A DNA stretch of 64,000 nt, taken from assembly GCF_021130785.1 (NCBI RefSeq), contig NW_025777493.1, forward strand, positions 26,809-90,808, in the 5' to 3' direction. Position numbers and translations under genes: made by a program. The notes beneath the pieces are model-generated. The model worked only from the letters and a program-made list of their open reading frames with translations. It did no database searches and was not told where the DNA came from. Below, piece by piece: positions 33,843 to 46,570 of this stretch (the stretch's first letter is position 1; the number at the start of each line of letters is the position of its first letter). Origin of the DNA: Homalodisca vitripennis (taxonomy: Eukaryota > Arthropoda > Insecta > Hemiptera > Cicadellidae).

Positions 33843-34955
33843 TCACCTGTATAAACTCTATGCCTTCACACCAGACTGCTAAATGTACCTGAACTTAGAG
33901 GACGAGACATGCATGAGTATGGCAGATATGACCACCGAACGGTGATTTATAAACTTTTGTATTCACACCAGACTGCTAAATGTACCTGAACTTAGAGGAC
34001 GAGACATGCATGAGTATGGCAGATATGACCATTGGACGGTGATTTATAAACTTTTTGTATTCCCACCAGACTGCTAAATGTACCTGAACTTAGAGGACGA
34101 GACATGCATGAGTATGGCAGATATGACCATTGGACGGTGATTTATAAACTTTTGTATTCACACCAGACTGCTAAATGTACCTGAACTTAGAGGACGAGAC
34201 ATGCATGAGTATGGCAGATATGACCATTGGACGGTGATTTATAAACTTTTGTATTCACACCAGACTGCTAAATGTACCTGAACTTAGAGGACGAGACATG
34301 CATGAGTATGGCAGATATGACCATTGGACGGTGATTTATAAACTTTTGTATTCCCACCAGACTGCTAAATGTACCTGAACTTAGAGGACGAGACATGCAT
34401 GAGTATGGCAGATATGACCATTGGACGGTGATTTATAAACTTTTGTATTCACACCAGACTGCTAAATGTACCTGAACTTAGAGGACGAGACATGCATGAG
34501 TATGGCAGATATGACCACCGGACGGTGATTTATAAACTTTTGTATTCACACCAGACTGCTAAATGTACCTGAAACTTAGAGGACGAGACATGCATGAGTA
34601 TGGCAGATATGACCATTGGACGGTGATTTATAAACTTTTGTATTCCCACCAGACTGCTAAATGTACCTGAACTTAGAGGACGAGACATGCATGAGTATGG
34701 CAGATATGACCACCGGACGGTGATTTATAAACTTTTGTATTCACACCAGACTGCTAAATGTACCTGAACTTAGAGGACGAGACATGCATGAGTATGAGAC
34801 AACGTGGAGATATGACCACCGGATGGTGGTTTATGAACCTTTGTATTCACATGAGATTGATAAATATGCCTTAACCAGAGGACGAGACATGCATAAGTAT
34901 GAGACAACAGACAGAGATAACAACTGGATGGTGGTTGATCTTTGATGTTGGATGA
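33843..34955 (+). repeat. 97-bp satellite, about 11 units, derived from a retroelement C-terminal domain
   Basis: The anchor GACGAGACATGCATGAGTAT recurs at 33901, 33998, 34096, 34193, 34290 and on to about 34776, every 97-98 bp, with very few differences. The last unit is 105 bp and more diverged. Plus-strand translation of a unit gives NVPELRGRDMHEYGRYDHRT followed by VIYKLLYS. The final units give RGRDMHEYETTWRYDHRMVV and TRGRDMHKYETTDRDN. These resemble the RGRD/YET/RTV blocks of the non-LTR C-terminal domains at 31.1 and 48.9 kb. Confidence 0.9.
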
Positions 34956-34959
34956 GTGT

Positions 34960-36130
34960 ATAAATTTTATATTAAATAAATTCTATTTGTGAACATGTTT
35001 ATTTCTGTTTACAAATAAACTATTTAGTGCAAAACTATGTACAGTATGCGTACATCATTATTAGTTTGTTATTTGAACAAACTATTATATTAGTAACATT
35101 TGGTAAAGTAATATTAAGCTGTATGTGTAAATTTATATTTTTGAGTAGAAACCAAAACTTCTATCGAATTTGTGTTTGTCATTACTTGATCGTATACTCA
35201 GTCAATATATTTTGTGTATTGGTTGTACCTACAGTACTAATGCATCTTGTTTTGTTTTTAGTAACACATAGTTAAAGTTTTATTAAGCTATATATTTTAA
35301 TTTATAGTCTTAGGTAGGAATGTGTGTTTGTTATTACTTAATCGTAGTTACAGCCAATATATTTCGTTTAGAGGTTGTACCTATAATGCATATTGTTTTA
35401 TTTTATTGTTTTCAGTATTGTTACGTAAGTAATACATTGCAATATAATTTGTAGAAAATGTTATCTGAAACGGGCCAAAAATAAATTAAATATAGCTATC
35501 AGAAGTCTAAACACTATAAAATAAACTTATAAATGTAATCGATGGTCCATAAAAGTAAGACAGAAGTGAATTAGTAGTAAACATTTTAATTGATGTTTTG
35601 TGGAAACCCAATTAATAATAATCATCTACACATTAATATCTGTAGATGATTATTACTTAATTATGTGTGTGATTAGCTACGTAAATTTAATACGTAACTT
35701 AAGTAGCTAATCAGATGTTTTGCCAAGAAGGGTTTTAAAAATATTGCTCGGTATAGGTCTATAAATTTATTATAGTGTTAAACTAAACTGTAAACAATCA
35801 GAGGTTCCTGATATAAAATTCATGTCTATAATGTTTCCTTCGCTTTTCTAAGCTATAAGCTCAACCTATTGCAGAATATATATATGCTTGCACCCAAGCT
35901 CATGTTCACACATCACTGCGTTAATTGTTATTGCGTCCAGTCAAGCGCCTGATATATAAACAAATGCGATCCACACAGACATAAGGGTGGCTTTTGTTTA
36001 ACCAAAACGTTTCTGTGTAATCGTTTTAATTATTCTATTTTGGTCCGTAAAACAACGAGGACGCTCATAAGGTTTGCTCTCTTTGTAGTTGTGCAACCGA
36101 TTGTAAGAGCATCATGATTTAAAATTGAAA
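34960..36130. other. AT-rich sequence without a recognised gene
   Basis: Contains two related halves near 35075-35275 and 35281-35440 (shared TTAAGCTATAT and TTGTACCTA strings), perhaps an old duplication, and an inverted repeat around 35617-35650 (ATAATCATCTACA and TGTAGATGATTAT). The 35027-35275 open frame is hydrophobic by AT composition and not convincing. Confidence 0.4.
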
Positions 36131-36138
36131 ATGTTTCA

Positions 36139-36192
36139 ATTGGTCTAATTATAAATGGACAGCCTGTAGCCAGCCAAAACTAATACAGTATA
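36139..36192. repeat. Left flank repeat of the 137-bp satellite array
   Basis: TTGGTCTAATTATAAATGG, then CAGCC and ACTAATACAGTAT here correspond to TTGGTCTAATTAGAAACGA, CAGCC and ACTAATACAGTAT at 41888-41936, the other side of the array and in the same orientation. The array is thus bounded by two related direct repeats. Confidence 0.7.
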
Positions 36193-36221
36193 AAAGCAGT
36201 ACTAATAGTGGATGAAGCTGT

Positions 36222-39200
36222 TCAGACAGTTCAAGAACTATTAGTTCTGAGCTTTTTATGACTGTGGCTGCAGCTATTTTGTGTATGAAAATACAAAAAA
36301 GAAAATGTGATACGGTTCCAGTAATCTATTGATAATTAGTTGATAAATATTGATTGATGATACTGACAGTTCAAGAGTTATTAGTTATTAATTATTTTAG
36401 CTGTGTGTGCAGCTATTTTTATATGAAAATACATAAAGAAAATTTGATATGGTTCCAGTAATCTATTGATAATTAGTTGATAAATATTGATTGATGATAC
36501 TGACAGTTCAAGAGTTTATTAGTTATTACTTATTTTAGCTGTGTGTGCAGCTATTTTTATATGAAAATACATAAAGAAAATGTGATACGGTTCCAGTAAT
36601 CTATTGATAATTAGTTGATAAATATTGATTGATGATACTGACAGTTCAAGAGTTATTAGTTATTAATTATTTTAACTGTGTGTGCAGCTACTTTTATATG
36701 AAAATACATAAAGAAAATGTGATATGGTTCCAGTAATCTATTGATAATTAGTTGATAAATATTGATTGATGATACTGACAGTTCAAGAGTTATTAGTTAT
36801 TAATTATTTTAGCTGTGTGTGCAGCTATTTTTATATGAAAATACATAAAGAAAATTTGATATGGTTCCAGTAATCTATTGATAATTAGTTGACAAATATT
36901 GATTAATGATACTGACAGTTTCATGAGTTATTAGGTATTAATAATTTTAACTGTGTGTGCAGCTATTTTTATATGAAAATACATAAAGAAAATGTGACAT
37001 GGTTCCAGTAATCTATTGATAATTAGTTGATAAATATTGATTGATGATACTGACAGTTCAAGAGTTATTAGTTATTAATTATTTTAACTGTGTGTGCAGC
37101 TATTTTTATATGAAAAATACATAAAGAAAATGTGATATGGTCCCAGTAATCTATTGATAATTAGTTGACAAATATTGATTGATGATACTGACAGTTCAAG
37201 AGTTATTAGTTATTAATTATTTTAGCTGTGTGTGCAGCTATTTTTATATGAAAATACATAAAGAAAATTTGATATGGTTCCAGTAATCTATTGATAATTA
37301 GTTGACAAATATTGATTGATGATACTGACAGTTCATGAGTTATTAGTTATTAATTATTTTAACTGTGTGTGCAGCTATTTTTATATGAAAATACATAAAG
37401 AAAATGTGATATGGTTCCAGTAATCTATTGATAATTAGTTGATAAATATTGATTGATGATACTGACAGTTCATGAGTTATTAGTTATTAATTATTTTAAC
37501 TGTGTGTGCAGCTATTTTTATATGAAAATACATAAAGAAAATGTGATATGGTCCCAGTAATCTATTGATAATTAGTTGATAAATATTGATTGATGATACT
37601 GACAGTTCAAGAGTTATTAGTTATTAATTATTTTAGCTGTGTGTGCAGCTATTTTTATATGAAAATACATAAAGAAAAATTTGATATGGTTCCAGTAATC
37701 TATTGATAATTAGTTGACAAATATTGATTGATGATACTGACAGTTCATGAGTTATTAGTTATTAATTATTTTAACTGTGTGTGCAGCTATTTTTATATGA
37801 AAATACATAAAGAAAATGTGATATGGTTCCAGTAATCTATTGATAATTAGTTGATAAATATTGATTGATGATACTGACAGTTCATGAGTTATTAGTTATT
37901 AATTATTTTAACTGTGTGTGCAGCTATTTTTATATGAAAATACATAAAGAAAATGTGATATGGTTCCAGTAATCTATTGATAATTAGTTGATAAATATTG
38001 ATTGATGATACTGACAGTTCAAGAGTTATTAGTTATTAATTATTTTAACTGTGTGTGCAGCTATTTTTATATGAAAATACATAAAGAAAATGTGATATGG
38101 TTCCAGTAATCTATTGATAATTAGTTGATAAATATTGATTGATGATACTGACAGTTCAAGAGTTATTAGTTATTAATTATTTATAACTGTGTGTGCAGCT
38201 ATTTTTATATGAAAATACATAAAGAAAATGTGATATGGTCCCAGTAATCTATTGATAATTAGTTGATAAATATTGATTGATGATACTGATAGTTCAAGAG
38301 TTAGTTATTAATTGTTATAACTGTGCGTGCAGCTATTTTTATATGAAAATACATAAAGAAAATGTGATATGGTTCCAGTAATCTATTGATAATTAGTTGA
38401 TAAATATTGATTGATGATACTGATTGATGAGTTACTGATAGTTCAAGTTGTTAATTATTTATAACTGTGTGTGCAGCTATTTTTATATGAAAATACATAA
38501 AGAAAATGTGATATGGTTCCAGTAATCTATTGATAATTAGTTGATAAATATTGATTGATGATACTGACAGTTCAAGAGTTTATTAGTTATAATTATTTTA
38601 ACTGTGGTGTGCAGCTACTTTTATATGAAAATACATAAAGAAAATGTGACATTGGTTCCAGTAATCTATTGATAATTAGTTGATAAATATTGATTGATGA
38701 TACTGACAGACAGTTCATGAGTATTAGTTATTAATTATTTTTTAACTGTGTGTGCAGCTATTTTTTATATGAAAATACATAAAGAAAATGTGATATGGTC
38801 CCAGTAATCTATTGATAATTAGTTGATAAATATTGATTGATGATACTGACAGTTCATGAGTTATTAGTTTATTAATTATTTTAACTGTGTGTGCAGCTAT
38901 TTGTATATGAAAATACATAAAGAAAATGTGATATGGTCCCAGTAATCTATTGATAATTAGTTGATAAATATTGATTGATGATACTGATAGTTCAAGTTGT
39001 TAATTGTTATAAACTGTGTGTGCAGCTATTTGTATATGAAAATACATAAAGAAAAATGTGATATGGTTCCCAGTAATCTATTGATAATTAGTTGATAAAT
39101 ATTGATTGATGATACTGATAGTTCAAGTTGGTTAATTGTTATAACTGTGTGTGCAGCTATTTGTATATGAAAATACATAAAGAAAATGTGATATGGTTCC

Positions 39201-41880
39201 AGTAATCTATTGATAATTAGTTGATAAATATTGATTGATGATACTGATAGTTCAAGAGTTATTAGTTATTAATTGTTATAACTGTGTGTGCAGCTATTTG
39301 TATATGAAAATACATAAAGAAAATGTGATATGGTTCCAGTAATCTATTGATAATTAGTTGATAAATATTGATTGATGATACTGACAGTTCAAGAGTTATT
39401 AGTTATTAATTATTTTAACTGTGTGTGCAGCTATTTTTATATGAAAATACATAAAGAAAATGTGATATGGTTCCAGTAATCTATTGATAATTAGTTGATA
39501 AATATTGATTGATGATACTGACAGTTCAAGAGTTATTAGTTATTAATTATTTTAACTGTGTGTGCAGCTATTTTTATATGAAAATACATAAAGAAAATGT
39601 GATATGGTTCCAGTAATCTATTGATAATTAGTTGATAAATATTGATTGATGATACTGATAGTTCAAGATGTTGTTAATTAATTATAACTGTGTGTGCAGC
39701 TATTTGTATATGAAAATACATAAAGAAAATGTGATATGGTTCCCAGTAATCTATTGATAATTAGTTGATAAATATTGATTGATGATACTGATAGTTCAAG
39801 TTGTTAATTGTTATAACTGTGTGTGCAGCTATTTTTATATGAAAATACATAAAGAAAATGTGATATGGTTCCAGTAATCTATTGATAATTAGTTGATAAA
39901 TATTGATTGATGATACTGATAGTTCAAGTTGTTAATTGTTATAACTGTGTGTGCAGCTATTTTGTATATGAAAATACATAAAGAAAATGTGATATGGTTC
40001 CAGTAATCTATTGATAATTAGTTGATAAATATTGATTGATGATACTGACAGTTCAAGAGTTATTAGTTATTAATTATTTTAACTGTGTGTGCAGCTATTT
40101 GTATATGAAAATACATAAAGAAAATGTGATATGGTCCCAGTAATCTATTGATAATTAGTTGATAAATATTGATTGATGATACTGACAGTTCAAGAGTTAT
40201 TAGTTATTAATTATTTTAACTGTGTGTGCAGCTATTTTTATATGAAAATACATAAAGAAAATGTGATATGGTCCCAGTAATCTATTGATAATTAGTTGAT
40301 AAATATTGATTGATGATACTGACAGTTCAAGAGTTATTAGTTAATTAATTATTTTAACTGTGTGTGCAGCTATTTTGTATATGAAAATACATAAAGAAAA
40401 TGTGATATGGTTCCAGTAATCTATTGATAATTAGTTGATAAATATTGATTGATGATACTGACAGTTCAAGAGTTATTAGTTATTAATTATTTTAACTGTG
40501 TGTGCAGCTATTTGTATATGAAAATACATAAAGAAAATGTGATATGGTTCCAGTAATCTATTGATAATTAGTTGATAAATATTGATTGATGATACTGATA
40601 GTTCAAGAGTTATTAGTTATTAATTGTTTTAACTGTGTGTGCAGCTATTTTTATATGAAAATACATAAAGAAAATGTGATATGGTTCCAGTAATCTATTG
40701 ATAATTAGTTGATAAATATTGATTGATGATACTGACAGTTCAAGAGTTATTAGTTATTAATTGTTATAACTGTGTGTGCAGCTATTTTTATATGAAAATA
40801 CATAAAGAAAATGTGATATGGTTCCAGTAATCTATTGATAATTAGTTGATAAATATTGATTGATGATACTGACAGTTCAAGAGTTATTAGTTATTAATTA
40901 TTTTAACTGTGTGTGCAGCTATTTGTATATGAAAATACATAAAGAAAATGTGATATGGTTCCAGTAATCTATTGATAATTAGTTGATAAATATTGATTGA
41001 TGATACTGACAGTTCAAGAGTTATTAGTTATTAATTGTTATAACTGTGTGTGCAGCTATTTTTATATGAAAATACATAAAGAAAATGTGATATGGTTCCA
41101 GTAATCTATTGATAATTAGTTGATAAATATTGATTGATGATACTGACAGTTCAAGTTGTTAATTTGTTTTAACTGTGTGTGCAGCTATTTTTATATGAAA
41201 ATACATAAAGAAAATGTGATATGGTTCCAGTAATCTATTGATAATTAGTTGATAAATATTGATTGATGATACTGACAGTTCAAGAGTTATTAGTTATTAA
41301 TTATTTTAACTGTGTGTGCAGCTACTTTTATATGAAAATACATAAAGAAAATGTGACATGGTTCCAGTAATCTATTGATAATTAGTTGATAAATATTGAT
41401 TGATGATACTGATAGTTCAAGTTGTTAATTGTTATAACTGTGTGTGCAGCTATTTGTATATGAAAATACATAAAGAAAATGTGATATGGTTCCAGTAATC
41501 TATTGATAATTAGTTGATAAATATTGATTGATGATACTGACAGTTCAAGTTATTAGTTTAATTGTTATAACTGTGTGTGCAGCTATTTTTATATGAAAAT
41601 ACATAAAGAAAATGTGATATGGTTCCAGTAATCTATTGATAATTAGTTGATAAATATTGATTGATGATACTGATAGTTCAAGAGTTATTGTTATTAATTG
41701 TTATAACTGTGTGTGCAGCTATTTTTATATGAAAATACATAAAGAAAATGTGATATGGTTCCAGTAATCTATTGATAATTAGTTGATAAATATTGATTGA
41801 TGATACTGACAGTTTCAAGTTGTTAATTGTTATAACTGTGTGTGCAGCTATTTTGTGTACGGAAAATGCAAAAATAAAAA
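36222..41880. repeat. 137-bp satellite array, about 41 units
   Basis: GTGTGTGCAGCT recurs at 36403, 36541, 36678, 36815 and on to about 41838, with a period of 137 (range about 125-140). The unit includes CCAGTAATCTATTGATAATT, AGTTGATAAATATTGATTGA and TATGAAAATACATAAAGAAA. Two size classes alternate: long units with AGAGTTATTAGTTATTAATT and short ones with AAGTTGTTAATTGTTATAAC. GACAAATATT and TTTGATATGG variants cluster in the left third. The first (36230) and last (41850) units are the most diverged. No gene is contained in it. Confidence 0.97.
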
Positions 41881-41887
41881 TGATTCG

Positions 41888-41936
41888 TTGGTCTAATTAG
41901 AAACGATCAGCCCTGTCAGACACTAATACAGTATGA
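41888..41936. repeat. Right flank repeat of the 137-bp satellite array
   Basis: This is the partner of 36139-36192. The A-rich tail of a minus-strand retroelement joins directly after it at 41938. Confidence 0.7.
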
Positions 41937-41937
41937 T

Positions 41938-43558
41938 TTTTTTTTATTTATTTTTTTATTTTATTTTTTTTTATTTGTATCAACGGTTACAACATTTTTA
42001 TTCAATGACAAATTATAGACTCAAGAATACTTGACTACTTACTTATTAATTATATTATATAAAAGAGAACTTATCAAGATAGTCTAAATAAGTGACAGAC
42101 ACATTGATAAGAATATCAAAAACAACTAAAATCCATAACAATAACGAGTAAATTAAATAATAACAAAAAGCAAATAACAATTGGACATAAATTACGATTA
42201 GTTTTAGGAGAACTTTCCCACTTTTGAATTTCTGTATGTGGCCCTTTAAAGGCGCCACCAAGCACTTTATTCTGCTCCGAACTAATCCAATTAGTAAAGT
42301 TCCACACAGGACCAAACAATTTCACTTAATTTGATGTGTGTAATAAATTTAACAGTGATAAAAATAAATAAGTTAACAACAATATAAATAATTTAAACAA
42401 TAACATAACATATAGACAATATTTAATAATAACTATATAAGCAACAACAATGACTAATACAATGACTAATTAATCTACAAATCACAAACTTAAGATGTGA
42501 ACTGGACGCAATAAATAATGTTAATAAGTGCATGATATGGTAAACATATGATCAAGACTAATTGGTACACAACAAAAAGTAAGAATATAGTAAGTAATTT
42601 ATAACTTAAAAAATCTTCTTAATGCTAATTCGGAATCAAAGAAGAAATCATATCCCAGCCCCAAAGACAGTGCATTTCCTCTTCTTTGGAGTCTAGGCAG
42701 ACAACTATGGTAGGCGTAGGATGTGGAATACTGGTGACGAAAAAACAAGTCTCGAGATCTGGTTAATCCAGGGATGCGGAAAATAATCCTTGAAAGAAGA
42801 TCATCACAGTCAACCTGCCCAGTGAGAAGTTTACGACAGCATCAGCAAGTTGTCTTCGCACAGAAAGGTACAACAGCCCAAGAGACTCTGCTATTGTGTC
42901 AACAGGTGCTGCCATATAATCATAGCCCAGCCTAACTCCTATTATCCGCAAAAAGCGTCTCTGGATCTTCTCTAATCTATCTGTATCATCAACTTGATAA
43001 GGGGCCCAAACAACACAGCAATATTCCAGGATGGAGCGGATAAGTGCAGTGTACAAGGACATCAAAGCTCTAGTGCTAAGGCAATTTCTAGAAGTGCGGA
43101 TTATGAAACCTAGTGTTCTAGAGGCTCTGTTGCAAATATGGTCAATGTGTTTGTCCGGCCGTAAATCAGCCGAGAAAATTACACCAAGGTCCTTTACTTG
43201 AGTTTTTCTTGGTAACACAGTACCACACAGCTTATACTCGATCATAACAGGATCAGCTGAACGATGAAATGTAACAACTGCACACTTGCTTACATTCAAC
43301 CTCATGCAATTTTGGGAGCACCACTTTTCAATCCTGTCGAGACTATCCTGAAGTTGTTGACAGTCCATTTGGACCCGTAATTGCAGAGAAAACCTTGATG
43401 TCATCAGCAAATAATAAACACTTAAGACCAATTGCACTAACAATGTCGTTAATAAAGATGTTAAACATAAAGGGTCCTAGATGGGATCCTTGGGGTACAC
43501 CTGATTTGGCCAGAAAGGGTTCACATAATGCCCCCGCAAACTTAACCACAAGTTTAAA
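41938..43558 (-). mobile_element. Older non-LTR element C, 3' part
   Basis: The minus strand ends at about 41938 with an A-rich tail (T-rich on plus, 41938-41976). A 3' UTR to about 42760 precedes it, then a C-terminal domain and RT palm to 43558. There the element is interrupted by element D, and the rest is at 46590-47830. AGTTTAAA at 43551-43558 recurs at 46590-46597. Confidence 0.8.
42763..43549 (-). pseudogene. Element C: RT palm (second half) and C-terminal domain
   Basis: 43549-43343 has KSGVPQGSHLGPFMFNIFIN and LKCLLFADDIKVFSA (FADD intact). The 43443-42763 frame overlaps it and continues 226 residues through RIEKWCSQNCMRLNVSKCAV, QVKDLGVIFSADLRPDKHID, LEYCCVVWAPYQ and DRLEKIQRRFLRIIGVRLGY. 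This is the thumb and C-terminal region of a Jockey/CR1-type ORF2. Only one frameshift, just after the FADD box, breaks it, so this is among the better preserved copies. Confidence 0.85.
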
Positions 43559-43561
43559 TAA

Positions 43562-43613
43562 ATAAGGACTATTTAAATAAATAAATAAATAAATAATAAA
43601 TAAATAAATAAGG
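43562..43613 (-). repeat. (TTTA)n tail of element D
   Basis: AAATAAATAAATAAATAATA and similar repeats on the plus strand mark the 3' end of element D. AATAAATAAGGACT occurs on both sides of it. Confidence 0.8.
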
Positions 43614-43931
43614 ACTTTATTTTGGAGCGGTTTTCAACAATAATTGCTGGTTTACAAAACGACTCATGTCTTATTATAGTTCTTAAGAAATTAAAAAGCT
43701 TATTTTATAGTTATTAATAAATAAAACATAATATTAGACATACAGTTATATATGGCTATATCACCTTATATTGTAGATTAAATACTTGTATATATTTTCT
43801 TTGTATGTCGTTTCAGATACACCCTGGCCTGTTACGCTGGAGGACAATTCATTATATAATTTGGGAGCAAAGTACGCAAATCGCTTTCTTTCAAATTCAC
43901 GGCGAACGCGAGGCATCTCCAACACTTGATC

Positions 43932-44366
43932 CTATCTAGTACTGCGAGATCGGACTTGAGACCTGCTTTTTAGTTTTTCTCTCAGATATCCCGGCCTGCC
44001 AGTGGTCAGGATTCTGTAAACCAGGCATGAGGAGCGCAGGGTACAAGTATCAGCTACAGTCAACAAACCCAGCGATCGTCGAGCCTCCGAAACATGGTCA
44101 AACCTTCTTAAACCACATACATACCTTACACACATATTTTGGACCCTCTGTAATTTTTCTAAATCTCCTTTAGACACAATGTTGCCATAGACAGGGAGGC
44201 AATAATCGATCACAGAGAGCACAAGAGCCCGGACAAGGCGAAGCCTGGTCTCTCTAGGAAACATGTGCCTATGCTTGTATAGCATTCTCAGTCGACCAAG
44301 TGTTCGCCGACAAACAGCACTTACATGACTAGATAGTGTGAGGCCACTATCAAGCATGAGGCCCAA
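43932..44366 (-). pseudogene. Element D: ORF2 C-terminal domain
   Basis: 144 residues without a stop: GLMLDSGLTLSSHVSAVCRR, LVLSVIDYCLPVYGNIVSK, LEKLQRVQNMCVRYVCGLRR, then YLREKLKSRSQVRSRSTR. The 'L.RLQRVQN.CVR.V' motif is the equivalent of 'LQK.A.R.I' in the other elements, and the basic tail is typical. A frame change near 44370-44460 separates it from the RT. Confidence 0.8.
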
Positions 44367-44461
44367 GAGCTTTGAGGATTCACCACTCCTTCAATCTGAC
44401 ACTGCCAAGCAACACCTCACCCACTGTCTCCGAACCCACATTGGAAGGAATCGGCAACAAA

Positions 44462-45290
44462 CTACACTTTTTCCTTGTTCAGTTTAATCCCATGCCTCTC
44501 AGACCAATCATGGACAATGCTTAAGTCAGCATTCAAAATGGAAACTGCTGAGTCAGCTATTCCGGCTTCATATGAAACACACAGTTGAGCATCATCGGCG
44601 TATGAATACAAGCGACTATGTTGCAAGTCTGAACCCATAGTGGCGGAAAACAGGGTGAATAGAATGGGCCCAAGGCAACTTCCCTGTGGAACACCAGCAA
44701 CTCTACTTAAAGATGAGGAGAAATCCATCCCAATTTTAACCTTTTGTCTCCTATTCACCAAATAGGAATCAAACCAAGAAACCACCTCTGGTCGAAAACC
44801 ATAAAAATGCATGACAGCCAACAACATCCTGTGGTCTATTGAGTCGCATGCATGTGAAAAGTCCAGCATTGCAAGAAGAGATGCTTTCTTATCCGCCCTT
44901 GCGTGAAGCAACTCGTCACAAACGAGCAAAAGTGCAGTTGCAGTACTATGGCCTGTCCTTCCTCAACCCAGACTGTAAGGCTGGAAGGATATTCTCCGAC
45001 TCCAGAAATTGTACCATTTGTGAAACAACCAGCTTCTCCATTATCTTCGACAGGGCAGGCAATACCGAAATTGGACGCAGCTCGGATACAGATGAAGGTG
45101 CTTTGACTTTGGGAAGAGGCAGTACAATTGCCTCCTTCCATGCATCCGGAAAAGTGGAAGTGGCCAATGACTGGTTAGCTAAATGTGTTATGGCATCAAT
45201 ACAATACGGACTTATCATTTTAATCATTTTTATTGATATGCCATCAATTCCAAATACCTCTGATGTGATGCTATTCAAAGCCTCCTGCAC
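44462..45290 (-). pseudogene. Element D: reverse transcriptase
   Basis: 45290-44946 reads SEVFGIDGISIKMIKMISPY, WKEAIVLPLPKVKAPSSVSE and RPISVLPALSKIMEKLVVSQ (fingers). 44929-44462 reads ASLLAMLDFSHACDSIDHRM, VAGVPQGSCLGPILFTLFSA and SRLYSYADDAQLCVSYEAG (palm). All three catalytic Asp residues are kept. The single break between the two is at about 44935. YADD, not FADD, and the GVPQGSCLGP block set it apart from element C. Confidence 0.9.
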
Positions 45291-46029
45291 TTCTCTCCTT
45301 GTAACACTCCTGAAATAGAAATCACAAGTGACACTCTCTGATTATTGTTTCTTTCATAGAACTGTACGCAATCATCATTTGCCATGATACCTAAGCCCAT
45401 ACTAACGAAATAATTATTGATTTCTTCCAAATCTTTTACAAAGTTCGGTATGGCTGGATCGAATGGATCAGTAACACCACTTGTCCTTATTTTAGTCCAA
45501 AAGTCTCTAGAGCTTTTACATTTCCTATTCTCCATTTCAGTTCTAAAATAATTTTGTTTTGATCGTCTTATTTCATTGTTGAGCATATTTCTAACCTTAC
45601 AATATGTTTTTTTACAAGTTTCATTTCCTGTAGATAGCATTTTCTTCTTATAATAATCTTTTTCTATGGTTAGTTGAATGATTTGTTTATTTCTCCATGG
45701 AGATTTCTTTCTGGTCACTCTCTTATGTACTAGAGGTGCATTTTCATTAAAAAACTTGAATAATAGCAGAATTAATAAAAATATAGAATGTCATCTACAT
45801 TGTTCATAGACATAGCATCTTCCCACCTAATATTGGACGTACAATGTATCATCTTGTCAATGTCAAATCGGGAGAAGTCACGGTAAGTAACAAATCTAGG
45901 AGGCCTTCTTGATTTTTTTGTTTTTATATCGACATATGTCATCTTGTGATCAGATACTCGAAACACCTCTTGAGTCATAGATGGTTTACATATCCACGAC
46001 GTCACACTGTACGTATTTAACATTGCCAT
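45275..46029 (-). pseudogene. Element D: linker between endonuclease and RT
   Basis: 46029-45772 has SWICKPSMTQEVFRVSDHKM, which includes the SDH endonuclease block. 45718-45275 has TRKKSPWRNKQIIQLTIEKD and NMLNNEIRRSKQNYFRTEME, the 'PW.....I......D..Y......R' linker common to Jockey/CR1 ORF2. Two frameshifts. Confidence 0.7.
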
Positions 46030-46570
46030 TTACAATAATGTGATCAATCAAAGTTGCACAGGTTTTAGTAACCCTTGTAGCAACTTTAACCAACTGAGTC
46101 ACCTCAAGGCTCTTAAAGAGTTTATTTGCAAAGCGGGTCTCTGGGGATGATAAATCTAACAAGTTAATATTCAAGTCACCCATTACATCAATATTATCTG
46201 CGTACTGGGCCATATCATAAAATACAAAGTGGAGAGCGGGCTCTAGACAAGTGTAAGGCATATCTCCTGGTCTGTAGATAATGCCAAATACAGAAAGATT
46301 CACTTTTACACTTCAATATTCCACAATTATGCTCTGGAAAATTACAATCTTCAAATTGAAGTGATTTCAGCGAAAATTGTAGGCAGTTCTTCACGTATAG
46401 TGCCACTCCACCACCTCTGGAGGCAACTGCATTTCCCTTTCTGTCGCTCCTAAACAATTAATATCCACTCATCGCAAACTCATCAGAAGATTTACTTTCA
46501 TTCAGCCAAGTTTTCGAAACACCAAAAACATCCAGGTTTAAATCCTCTACCACGTCACGCATCTCTTCGT
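45986..46570 (-). pseudogene. Element D: AP-like endonuclease
   Basis: 46457-46215 has RGGGVALYVKNCLQFSLKSL. 46303-45986 has FGIIYRPGDMPYTCLE, NIDVMGDLNINLLDLSSPET and CATLIDHIIVNGNVKYVQCD. With the SDH block in the linker entry, the EEP metal-binding set is complete except for the extreme N-terminus, where the element is truncated (LDVFGVSKTWLNES is near 46560-46500). Confidence 0.85.

Noticed and set aside
35027..35275. Hydrophobic 82-codon open frame
   Set aside because: AT-rich sequence alone yields F, I, L and Y codons; no start context, no related motif.
36222..41880. Possible CRISPR array because of regularly repeated units
   Set aside because: The units are contiguous 137-bp repeats with no unique spacers, in a eukaryotic context. 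It is a satellite.
42055..42325. Two overlapping minus-strand frames, one hydrophobic
   Set aside because: They sit in the 3' UTR of element C between the C-terminal domain and the A-rich tail. Part (FGPVWNFTNWISSEQN) looks non-random, but no support for a gene was found.
44839..45318. 159-codon plus-strand frame and a 101-codon minus frame at 44.8-45.3 kb
   Set aside because: They are other-frame shadows of the element D reverse transcriptase, whose motifs are clear on the minus strand.
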